The notes under the pieces are model-generated. The model saw only the letters and a program-made list of their open reading frames with translations, searched no databases and had not been told where the DNA came from. Position numbers and translations under genes: made by a program. From Kiritimatiellia bacterium (GTDB taxonomy: Bacteria > Verrucomicrobiota > Kiritimatiellia > RFP12 > UBA1067), in contig JAFRNO010000263.1 of the NCBI GenBank assembly GCA_017430155.1, forward strand, positions 1 through 7,731: a stretch of 7,731 bases of DNA. Direction: 5' to 3'. Shown one piece after another: positions 1 to 6,274 of the stretch (position 1 is the first letter of the stretch; each line of letters begins with the position of its first letter).

Positions 1-95
1 GCCCGCGCGAACGCGCGCGCCATCAGCCAGTAGCGCTGCGGGCGCGCGCCCTCCGGCGGCAGGTTGTCAAACGGGTTGGCGATCCAGATGGTCAT
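1..95 (-). CDS. Probable family-4 glycosyltransferase, N-terminal fragment (runs off the window)
   Basis: Only the first 31 codons are present; the gene continues past the left edge. The fragment opens M-T-I-W-I-A-N-P-F-D-N-L-P-P-E-G and continues with A-R-P-Q-R-Y-W-L-M-A-R-A-F-A-R-A. A short hydrophobic beta strand, then N-P-F-D-x-L-P-x-E-G, then R-Y-W-L-M-A-x-A-F, is the usual start of GT-B fold, WbuB-like glycosyltransferases: the first Rossmann strand, the loop, and the helix before 'GH.V'. Such enzymes move sugars from nucleotide-sugar donors onto cell-surface glycans in the cytoplasm. The ATG at 93-95 lies 13 bases after the stop of the metallophosphoesterase gene. No Shine-Dalgarno sequence is visible in that gap (cgcgccgccctgc on the coding strand), so translation may depend on coupling to the gene before it. 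The family call rests on about 30 residues, so the donor, acceptor and exact family remain open. Confidence 0.6.
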   Translation of the reverse strand, partial: MTIWIANPFDNLPPEGARPQRYWLMARAFAR

Positions 96-108
96 GCAGG
101 GCGGCGCG

Positions 109-1173
109 TCACGCGTAGTTGAATGTCATGTCGGCGCTCTGGATCACGGGACGGGTGTAGCGGCCGTTCAAATCGAACTCCGGCAGACCGGCGTCCTTGG
201 GCGACACGCCGAAGAGGTACTCCGAGCGCGACCCCTCGATTTTGATGCGTCCGTTCGGCCACATTGTGAGGATGGCCGAGAGCGGCTCCTTCCAGCCGAT
301 GTTGTGCACTGCGCCGCGGTGCGTGGCGATGTAGTCCGCCGGATAGGCCGTGTGCTTCTTCCCGAACCACTGGTAGTTCGCCGAGTTGACGTCCCAATAG
401 AGGATGTTGTCGAGCACGCGCAGGTAGTCCATGTGCAGGTGCCCGTTCATCACGAGGCGCACGCGGCCCGGCCAGCGGCGGTTCGCCTCGTTGAAGATCG
501 CCTGGACCGCCTCCTTGTTCATCACGCCCGCGCCGGTCGGCGGACGCTCGAAGCTCTGGTGCGAGAGCACCACGCACGGGTACGGGGACTTGAAGATCGT
601 GTCGCGCATCCACTCGAGCTGCTCGGGCGGAATCCAGTTGATGGTCGAACCCTTCCCGCGGCGGAAGTAGTTCCCGAGCTCGTGGTGCACGTACGCGCCG
701 GGGGTCTCGCTGAAGTAGTTGGGGTCGGCCACCACGAAGCGGAAACCGCCCTTGTCGAACGAGTAGTGTCCGTCCGGCATGCGGTAGGCGTCGGTCGTCT
801 GCTTCCACGGCGTGCCGTCCTGGTCGTGGTTGCCGAGGATGTGGTAGCCGGGCACGCGGAACTCGTTGTAGCGGCGGATGTAGTCTTTCGTGAGGGGCGT
901 GTTGACGTTGTGCACGAAGTCGCCGAGGTGGATCATCATGTCGCAGCCCGCCGACTCGGCGCGCGCCATGACCTTCTCCAGGAACTCGGGCGTGTCGTTC
1001 GTCCAGCTGCCGGGATGGTAGTGGATGTCCGCGAACACGCACACCTTGAGCGGACGCGCGGGCGCAACGGGCGCAGCGGGCGCAGCAGGTGCGGCGGTCG
1101 CAACAAGTCGCGACCCTCCCGCCACCGCGCCCATCATGGACAGGGAAAGGAATTCTCTTTTGGTCAGGTTCAT
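109..1173 (-). CDS. Secreted calcineurin-like metallophosphoesterase with Tat-like signal
   Basis: A 354-residue protein with the full two-metal phosphoesterase motif set in order: D49-I-H51, G84-D85 followed by N89, G114-N-H-D117, H205 in S-H-Q, and G244-H-L-H247. In the calcineurin-like fold these residues bind two divalent metals and the catalytic water that cleaves phosphomono- or diesters. The substrate cannot be read from sequence. The N-terminus T-K-R-E-F-L-S-L, followed by a mild hydrophobic stretch (residues 8-28), looks like a twin-arginine signal with Lys replacing the first Arg, so the enzyme is probably exported folded. An Ala-Pro-rich linker (about residues 27-41) separates the signal from the catalytic domain. 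After GHLH about 105 residues follow, rich in aromatics and beta-like, possibly substrate-binding. The ATG is supported by AGGAG six bases upstream. The gene follows the LamG gene by 44 bases and precedes the glycosyltransferase start by 13, so it is probably mid-operon. Confidence 0.9.
   Translation of the reverse strand: MNLTKREFLSLSMMGAVAGGSRLVATAAPAAPAAPVAPARPLKVCVFADIHYHPGSWTNDTPEFLEKVMARAESAGCDMMIHLGDFVHNVNTPLTKDYIRRYNEFRVPGYHILGNHDQDGTPWKQTTDAYRMPDGHYSFDKGGFRFVVADPNYFSETPGAYVHHELGNYFRRGKGSTINWIPPEQLEWMRDTIFKSPYPCVVLSHQSFERPPTGAGVMNKEAVQAIFNEANRRWPGRVRLVMNGHLHMDYLRVLDNILYWDVNSANYQWFGKKHTAYPADYIATHRGAVHNIGWKEPLSAILTMWPNGRIKIEGSRSEYLFGVSPKDAGLPEFDLNGRYTRPVIQSADMTFNYA
1060..1104 (-). repeat. 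9-base tandem repeat coding for the Ala-Ala-Pro linker
   Basis: Five consecutive imperfect 9-base units (plus-strand form GGGCGCAGC; two units are exact copies and the outer ones have drifted) lie inside the metallophosphoesterase gene. On the coding strand they read V-A-T, A-A-P, A-A-P, A-A-P, V-A-P. They form the flexible linker between the export signal and the catalytic domain. Short in-frame tandem repeats of this kind can gain or lose units by slippage, which would change only the linker length. Confidence 0.8.
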
Positions 1174-1179
1174 TGTTTT

Positions 1180-1184
1180 CTCCT
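1180..1184 (-). promoter_or_regulatory. Shine-Dalgarno site of the metallophosphoesterase gene
   Basis: The coding strand reads TAGGAGAAAACA-ATG, so AGGAG sits six bases before the start codon. The same TAGGAGAAAA string precedes the phosphodiesterase gene at 5415-5419, which supports both start choices. Confidence 0.8.
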
Positions 1185-1217
1185 AGCGGATATTTCCACA
1201 AAACAATTTCACGCAGG

Positions 1218-4200
1218 TCATCGGAGGATGATGACCATCGGCTGGATGCCCATCTTGAGCTTCAGCTTGCCGCCCTCCACCACGAGCTTCGGCTCGCCCT
1301 GCCCTTCGGCGAGCGCGGGCGTGATCGTCCAGCCCTCCAAGGTCCCCGGCACGTCGAACGAGCCCGCCTCGGCCAACACGTAGACCTTGCCCTGCACCTG
1401 CCCGGCGCGCAGCGCGTCCGAGAAGTCGATCGTGGCCGTAGCGGGTATCGTCACCTTGCCCGTCGTCTGCACGAGCGGCAGGTTGGAACCCGCGACGTCC
1501 GTCACCACCGAGGGAATATCCACGTCGGACGTGACCGACGTCGCGGTTTTCGCCGAGGCACCGCCCGCAAGGCGCAGGACGCCGTGGCCCGTCACAGTGC
1601 CCGTGAATGTACTCATGTCGCCCGGCACGAGCGTCGCCGAGCCGTCGATCTGCGCCGTGCCCGCGCCCGCAAGCGACTTCACGGCGTGGGCCGTCTCGCG
1701 TACCCTGAACGTCGCGTCCGCGTCCACCGTCACGTCGCTCGTCGACGGCAGCACCTCCGTCGGCACGTCAAGACCGGCGTCCAGGCGGCGGTATGTCTGC
1801 ACCATGGTATGCACCTCGCCGTCCGTCAGCGCGCGGTCGTAGATGCGCAGGTCATCGATGCGCGTGCCGTAACCCGCCGTGACGGCGCCGTTCGAGATGC
1901 TTTTTGCGCCCAAGGCGATGTCGGTCAGGTTCAGCTTCAGGTCTGCGCTGTTCAGCAATCCCACCTTCGTGCCGTCCACGTAGTAGCGCAGGTGCTTCGC
2001 GGCGGCGTCGTACGTCACCGTCACCTGCACCCAGGAGCTGTTGGGCGTGTCGGCGTTGTAGACGGCCGTGTCGGGGAAGGTGTACGTCTTGCCGCAGACG
2101 TACGCGATGACGACGCGCGGGCAGCCCTCGTACGAGAAGCGCACGGACCCTCCAGACGTGCCGTCACCGATGACGAGCGCGATGCCGTTCATCGGGCGGG
2201 ACAGGCGCGTGGAGATCGTGAAGGAGTTCCCCTTCGGCAGATTGTTCGTCGGCACAAGGCCGCTCTTCAGGCGCAGGTACGGGCCGGCGGTCATGGGGAA
2301 CCTGACGCATCTCCCGCCCAGATCCTCCGGATAAGTCACGGCCTCTGTGGTCGCATAGACGCCGTCCGACGGCGTGTTGACGAGATCCCATCCGTGCGGT
2401 CCGCTGTCCTTGAAGAGCCGCAGGTCCCCTTCCGTCGTCTCCTCGTCGAACGTCCAGTGCGCGATCGGCTCGGGCTGCGTGAAATCCGCCTGCGGCTTGC
2501 GCGCAAGGTATTCCGCCTCCACTTCGTCGGCCGTCCACGCGCCCTTGAACACCTGGATCTCGTCGATGTCGCCGGCGAACTTGTGGTTCGAGTCGGTTGT
2601 CGAATAGTTGCCGAGGCGAACCTGGATGTTGGCGGGCAGGTTCATGTTCCGGCCGAGATCCGCGCGCGCGCGCCACACGCCGTCCACGTACAGCTGGAAC
2701 GTCTGGTTCGTGTAGGTTCCCACCACGTGGTGCCACTTGCCGTCGCCCAGATAGTCGGACGAGCCGAAGTCCGCCTGCGCCACCAGGTTCGACGTGACGG
2801 GGGTCGTGTAGGTCCAGCTGCTGTCCGTGCACATGTAGAGGTAGCGGAAGCCGTATCTCCCGCGGAAGCTCACGCCGGTGCCGGCGGACCAGCCTCCGTT
2901 CCAAATGCGGAGGAAGTTCGGGCCAGCCGACCCGCTGGGCATGCCGCTCCGGTCAGGCCGCAGCCAGAAGCTGACGGTGAACGGATCGTTACCGGCAGGC
3001 ATGCTGCAATCCCGCGCGCCAACGACGTAGCTGAAGACGACGCCCTTCCTGCGCAGCGCGTCCGTGCTGCCCGAAAGGAACCGCAGCGCGCGCCCCGAGA
3101 CACCGTCGTCGACGAGCCGCGCGACCTCGGAGAGTGGCGAGGTTTCATCAGGTTTCAACCGCAGCGCACGGCCCCACGTGCTCTCCGCGCCCAGGTCGTT
3201 TTCGTCCTCGAAGCGCCAGGCAGCGCACAGGTTGGGACGCGCAAAGCCCTTGTTGAGGGTGAGCGTACCACCCGCAACGCGCGTCACGCCCGTGTAGACG
3301 TTTGCGCCCGCGAGCGTCAGCTCGTAGTCCGCGCCGTCCCTCACGAATCTGCCGCCCTGGATACGCGCGGCAAACACGGTGGAGGTGGATACGCCCGTCG
3401 CGCCCGACACGGTGAGCGTCGCGTTCGACGGCACGACAACGCAGCCGTCCGCGCCCGTGCCAGAAAGATACTTGAGCGTCTGGTCGGCCGTGAAGTTGAT
3501 GTGTCCAGAGGCGGCGATGTCCACCGAGGCGGCGGGGTTGACGCCCACCGGCGCGGACGCCGTGCCGAACGTGAGGTCCGCGTTCCACGCGCTCAGCAGT
3601 CCGGCGAAGGAGAACGGTCCCGTCTTCGCGCCCTTGTTGAAGACGAACGACCCGCCGCCGCGCACGTCGAGCGTGCCCAAGCCGGTCATATCGCCGTAGA
3701 AGTTGGGAGAGTAGGTGTTGAAGCTCGTCACCAACTTGAGCGTCGTTCCGGCGGGGATGTCCACCACCGTGTCTGCCGACACGTTGGAATCCGTGAAGAG
3801 AGAGCCGAGCCTGTTTAAGCCGGAGACGACGTTCATCTTCGTGCCGCTCGCCATCTTCCAGGCGCAGCAGGTGAAGGAGGCGTTGTTCGTCAGCTCCAGG
3901 GTGCCGGCATCAAGCTTGAGCGTCGACTCCCAGAAGTAGGCGTTGGGATAGCCCCACCGCAGCGTGCCCGTGCCGCGCTTGTGGAAACCTGCATCCGTCT
4001 TGGGATAGCTCGCGCTGGTGACAATCGCCGCCTGGAAATCGAGCGTGCCGCCCGTGATGTCCATGTAGGAGGGATTAGTGAAGCGAATACGCTTGTCCGT
4101 GCCCTTCGCGAGCGTCCACGTGTCGCCCGGATTGCCGGAGAACACCATCCCGTAGACGAACGTGTTGCCGGTGGAGTCGCGAGGGTTGTAGGCGTTGCCG

Positions 4201-4481
4201 TCCTCGTAGTCCATCGTCACGACCGCGCCGGGCGCGAGGTTGCGGAAGTCGTAGACGGTGTAGCGGTGGAAGAGCTCCTCCACGCCATATCCCTTCGAGC
4301 TGTGCGCCTCCCAGTTCGCGGCGTTCGACCAGCTGCCGCCCGAGGCCGCGCCGATCCACACGTTCGTGCCGTCGCACGAGACCGCCGCCACCTGCGTCGT
4401 CATCGCGGCGACCGCGCACAGCACGGCCCACGCCGCCTTTCCCGCATCCGGCTTTCCATCGTGTGATTTTCCTTTTGCCAT
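1218..4481 (-). CDS. Large exported LamG / autotransporter-type beta-strand repeat surface protein
   Basis: 1087 residues. A Lys-rich n-region and hydrophobic stretch (about 16-33, ending V-A-A) form a Sec-type signal. G-G-S-W-S-N-A-A-N-W (48-57) is an N-terminal motif common in beta-rich passenger proteins. Residues 60-385 are Gly/Thr/Asn-rich with recurring 'G-T-L-x-L/F' strands, as in a beta-helix. Residues 387-411 (E-L-T-L-A-G-A-N-V-Y-T-G-V-T, then G-G-T-L-T-L) match the autotransporter-associated beta-strand repeat. Two concanavalin-A-like LamG domains follow: about 417-660 (A-W-R-F-E-D; W-H-H-V-V-G-T-Y; L-Y-V-D-G; I-D-E-I-Q-V-F) and about 672-898 (H-W-T-F-D-E; W-V-Q-V-T-V-T-Y; Y-Y-V-D-G; I-D-D-L-R-I-Y-D-R-A-L). 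A further beta-rich region runs to a hydrophobic end, P-M-V-I-I-L-R. No autotransporter barrel, LPXTG or PEP-CTERM tail is seen. The role is probably glycan binding or adhesion at the surface. Its start lies 17 bases after the phosphodiesterase stop, with AAAGGA eight bases upstream. Confidence 0.85.
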   Translation of the reverse strand: MAKGKSHDGKPDAGKAAWAVLCAVAAMTTQVAAVSCDGTNVWIGAASGGSWSNAANWEAHSSKGYGVEELFHRYTVYDFRNLAPGAVVTMDYEDGNAYNPRDSTGNTFVYGMVFSGNPGDTWTLAKGTDKRIRFTNPSYMDITGGTLDFQAAIVTSASYPKTDAGFHKRGTGTLRWGYPNAYFWESTLKLDAGTLELTNNASFTCCAWKMASGTKMNVVSGLNRLGSLFTDSNVSADTVVDIPAGTTLKLVTSFNTYSPNFYGDMTGLGTLDVRGGGSFVFNKGAKTGPFSFAGLLSAWNADLTFGTASAPVGVNPAASVDIAASGHINFTADQTLKYLSGTGADGCVVVPSNATLTVSGATGVSTSTVFAARIQGGRFVRDGADYELTLAGANVYTGVTRVAGGTLTLNKGFARPNLCAAWRFEDENDLGAESTWGRALRLKPDETSPLSEVARLVDDGVSGRALRFLSGSTDALRRKGVVFSYVVGARDCSMPAGNDPFTVSFWLRPDRSGMPSGSAGPNFLRIWNGGWSAGTGVSFRGRYGFRYLYMCTDSSWTYTTPVTSNLVAQADFGSSDYLGDGKWHHVVGTYTNQTFQLYVDGVWRARADLGRNMNLPANIQVRLGNYSTTDSNHKFAGDIDEIQVFKGAWTADEVEAEYLARKPQADFTQPEPIAHWTFDEETTEGDLRLFKDSGPHGWDLVNTPSDGVYATTEAVTYPEDLGGRCVRFPMTAGPYLRLKSGLVPTNNLPKGNSFTISTRLSRPMNGIALVIGDGTSGGSVRFSYEGCPRVVIAYVCGKTYTFPDTAVYNADTPNSSWVQVTVTYDAAAKHLRYYVDGTKVGLLNSADLKLNLTDIALGAKSISNGAVTAGYGTRIDDLRIYDRALTDGEVHTMVQTYRRLDAGLDVPTEVLPSTSDVTVDADATFRVRETAHAVKSLAGAGTAQIDGSATLVPGDMSTFTGTVTGHGVLRLAGGASAKTATSVTSDVDIPSVVTDVAGSNLPLVQTTGKVTIPATATIDFSDALRAGQVQGKVYVLAEAGSFDVPGTLEGWTITPALAEGQGEPKLVVEGGKLKLKMGIQPMVIILR

Positions 4482-4489
4482 GTCCTTCG

Positions 4490-4495
4490 TCCTTT
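4490..4495 (-). promoter_or_regulatory. Shine-Dalgarno site of the LamG protein gene
   Basis: The coding strand between the phosphodiesterase TGA and the LamG ATG reads GTGAAAGGACGAAGGAC. AAAGGA lies eight bases before the ATG, and a second GAAGGA sits too close to be the main site. The short gap, with its binding site directly after the upstream stop, fits translational coupling. Confidence 0.6.
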
Positions 4496-4498
4496 CAC

Positions 4499-5407
4499 TC
4501 AGCGGGATTTCAACTCCGCGATCACGCGGTTCATGACCTCCGGGTAGTCCGTGCCGAAGCAGTCGAACCCGAGTTCCCAGAGCCTGCGGTAGAGTTCGGG
4601 GTCGTCTCCGTGCGTCCAGGGGAAGCCGGCGGCGACTTTGCCGGCCGCGTGGAGACGCGTGACGGCGTCTTTCAGGAAAGCCGACGACGGACAGAACGGA
4701 TCTTCCTGCGACGGGTCCGCCTGAACGAGGAAATGCACCACGTCGACCTGCGCGAAGTTGTCCGCGGCGGCTATCTCAAAATACTTCCGCATGAACGCCT
4801 CGCCTTCCGCGCGCCGCTCCGGCGTGAACGGGATCTGCTTCCAGCTTCCGATGTACATCCAGTAGCTGGTGAGGCCGTTCGGCACCGCCTGGCGCCATTG
4901 CCTCATCAGATTGTAGTTGCAACCATGGCAGTAGACCTGGCGCTCGAGTCCGAAGCGCTTCACGAGCTCGGAGTTCTGCGCCACCGGCACGTTCTTGTAG
5001 TCCATGTAGATTTTCCAGCCGGGACGCCCCTTCATCGCGGCGAAGAGGCCCTCCCACAGGGGGATGCGCACGTGGTCCCACTCGGCGCCGTGCGCCGCGC
5101 CGATGGACACGTCGCGCAGCTCGGCCCAGTCGTACTCTTCGATCTTGCGGCGCTTGTAGGTGGAGTTGTGGTAGGCGATGATCACGCCGTCCTTCGTGCG
5201 GCGGATGTCGGCCTCGGGAACCACGTCGCAGGACCAGGCGTAGAGGCACGCCTCAAGGGAGTTGTCGGGACGGTTCACGCGTCCGGGCACGAGCACGCCG
5301 TCGCCGCGGTGGACCATGCTGAGGTTGAGGAAACGGGTGTCGCGCGCCCATCCGGACGCGATCAGTCCGAACAGGATTACGCCAGCGGCGATCACTCTCT
5401 TTTTCAT
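4499..5407 (-). CDS. Secreted glycerophosphodiester phosphodiesterase (GDPD) family protein
   Basis: 302 residues from the chosen ATG. An in-frame ATG 24 bases upstream (5431) exists, but AGGAG seven bases before 5407 and the classic signal start M-K-K-R favour the shorter form. Residues 1-21 form a Sec signal (M-K-K-R, hydrophobic 5-18, likely cut after W-A). The TIM-barrel GDPD hallmarks follow: H33-R-G-D, P47-D-N-S (usual PENT/PENS), E65-A-D67-I-R-R-T-K-D-G, catalytic H80, M-D136-Y-K (usual E-I-K), W264-T-H near the end and T286-D-Y-P. The family hydrolyses glycerophosphodiesters to glycerol-3-phosphate and an alcohol, using a divalent metal. H80 is followed by Asn where most members have Asp, and D136 replaces the usual metal-binding Glu, so activity is likely but specificity may differ. 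It is probably periplasmic or surface-exposed and the first gene of the run with the LamG protein. Confidence 0.87.
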   Translation of the reverse strand: MKKRVIAAGVILFGLIASGWARDTRFLNLSMVHRGDGVLVPGRVNRPDNSLEACLYAWSCDVVPEADIRRTKDGVIIAYHNSTYKRRKIEEYDWAELRDVSIGAAHGAEWDHVRIPLWEGLFAAMKGRPGWKIYMDYKNVPVAQNSELVKRFGLERQVYCHGCNYNLMRQWRQAVPNGLTSYWMYIGSWKQIPFTPERRAEGEAFMRKYFEIAAADNFAQVDVVHFLVQADPSQEDPFCPSSAFLKDAVTRLHAAGKVAAGFPWTHGDDPELYRRLWELGFDCFGTDYPEVMNRVIAELKSR

Positions 5408-5596
5408 GGTTTTTCTCCTATCGCTTTCCAACCGGAGGATAGTTTACCAAAAATCGGTATGCTCGTGGGGACAACATCAATCCTTGAATACGCCCTGTCT
5501 CGATTCTCCTTCTGTCTTGCCACGAGATTGAATTGTGCCCGGCATCGTTACATTCTTTCCAAAATCAACGACATGTCCCGTTTTGTCCGCGACAGT
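5408..5596 (-). promoter_or_regulatory. Intergenic leader upstream of the phosphodiesterase operon
   Basis: This non-coding spacer lies between the putative immunity gene and the phosphodiesterase start and is the natural place for an operon promoter. The only promoter-like element I see is TAAACT (5441-5446, within TTGGTAAACTAT), a fair -10 match, but no -35 box sits at a 16-18 base distance. Just after the upstream stop there is an imperfect inverted repeat (TGTCGCG with CGGGACA, one mismatch). It has no T-run, so it is not a convincing terminator. The promoter position is a guess. Confidence 0.3.
5415..5419 (-). promoter_or_regulatory. Shine-Dalgarno site of the phosphodiesterase gene
   Basis: The coding strand reads TAGGAGAAAAACC-ATG. 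AGGAG lies seven bases before the ATG at 5405-5407, which decides that start over the ATG at 5429-5431, where no comparable site is seen. Confidence 0.8.
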
Positions 5597-6256
5597 TCAA
5601 AGAAACCGATGCTCGTGCTGGAAGTGCCAAACGACAAGATTCTTCAATTTCTCGTAAGGGAAGATTCCTTCGGAAATCCACTTGCCGAGAAAATACTTGA
5701 GCCATGTACCTTCTCTGTCGCCGCTGCCCCATGCCGGATCCTCCCTTGCCCATTCCTCGAATTTTTCGCATAGCCTTGCTTGCACGCGAGTGTCTTTTCT
5801 ATACCAGCAGGCAGTAAAAAGGCCGTCCCGTGCATCGTTAGGAACGACATCCAACAGGCGAAGTATCCAATCTGAACCATCAGACTTTACGGCGAGATAG
5901 GACAACAGGAATGTCGGCGATGCCCAAGAGCCCCAGTCCGTTGCCGCTATAATATCATCCATTCGACCGCCAACCAAATTCCCCTTTATTGCCATAAGCC
6001 TGGAGAGATGACAATGAATCTCAAAGGTAAAAAGATTGCTGCGTTCTATGGAAGCGGTCAACAAAACGGTCGCCTCATCGTCCGACACATCTGAAAACAT
6101 CCATTCAGATGAACATTCAGGGAACGACAAGTTATTGTCGCAAGTCAAATACCGTTCACCGTTTCTGTCGTCGGTAACGATCTCCAATGAATAGTATTCT
6201 GCCGCATCGTTGCGTTCGACAATTCTTTCTATTAACTTGAAAACATCTGTATCCAT
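5597..6256 (-). CDS. Hypothetical protein, putative immunity protein of the RHS toxin
   Basis: 219 residues from the ATG at 6254-6256, which has GAGG seven bases upstream. An in-frame ATG five codons earlier (6271) has no ribosome site. I recognise no family. The protein is acidic in its first half (runs such as D-V-S-D-D-E-A-T) and aromatic-rich at its end (H-F-Q-H-E-H-R-F-L). It has no signal peptide or membrane segment, and looks like a soluble alpha/beta cytoplasmic protein. It starts 18 bases after the stop of the RHS protein, exactly where immunity genes of polymorphic toxin systems sit. An acidic partner would suit neutralising the Lys/Arg-rich toxin domain. The role is inferred from position alone; an unrelated small gene cannot be excluded. 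Base composition matches the RHS tail and is lower in GC than the operon downstream. Confidence 0.6.
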   Translation of the reverse strand: MDTDVFKLIERIVERNDAAEYYSLEIVTDDRNGERYLTCDNNLSFPECSSEWMFSDVSDDEATVLLTASIERSNLFTFEIHCHLSRLMAIKGNLVGGRMDDIIAATDWGSWASPTFLLSYLAVKSDGSDWILRLLDVVPNDARDGLFTACWYRKDTRVQARLCEKFEEWAREDPAWGSGDREGTWLKYFLGKWISEGIFPYEKLKNLVVWHFQHEHRFL

Positions 6257-6263
6257 AATTGAA

Positions 6264-6267
6264 CCTC
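6264..6267 (-). promoter_or_regulatory. Shine-Dalgarno site of the putative immunity gene
   Basis: The coding strand reads GCGAGGTTCAATT-ATG. GAGG lies seven bases before the ATG at 6254-6256 and decides this start over the ATG at 6269-6271. Confidence 0.55.
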
Positions 6268-6274
6268 GCATCTA

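Noticed and set aside
64..1383. Plus-strand open frame opposite the metallophosphoesterase
   Set aside because: The translation is Val/Arg/His-rich low-complexity and spans the gene boundary. It is an antisense shadow of a gene with a complete catalytic motif set.
1089..3818. Very long plus-strand open frame (909 codons) opposite the LamG gene
   Set aside because: The product is rich in Arg, His and Val with no domain or signal, as expected for the antisense of a GC-rich gene. The minus-strand frame has signal peptide, LamG motifs and a ribosome site.
5405..5431. Earlier ATG (5431) as phosphodiesterase start
   Set aside because: It would add eight charged residues before a typical M-K-K-R signal peptide and lacks the well-placed AGGAG found before 5407.
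5477..5545. Small minus-strand frame (22 residues) in the spacer
   Set aside because: It has no ribosome site before the ATG, no recognisable peptide features, and a length expected by chance.
5568..5597. Possible terminator hairpin after the putative immunity gene
   Set aside because: The stem is short with a mismatch (TGTCGCG / CGGGACA) and is not followed by a T-run.
4463..5773. Plus-strand open frame opposite the phosphodiesterase
   Set aside because: It shows the same antisense composition and crosses two genes and a spacer, while the minus strand has the GDPD motifs.
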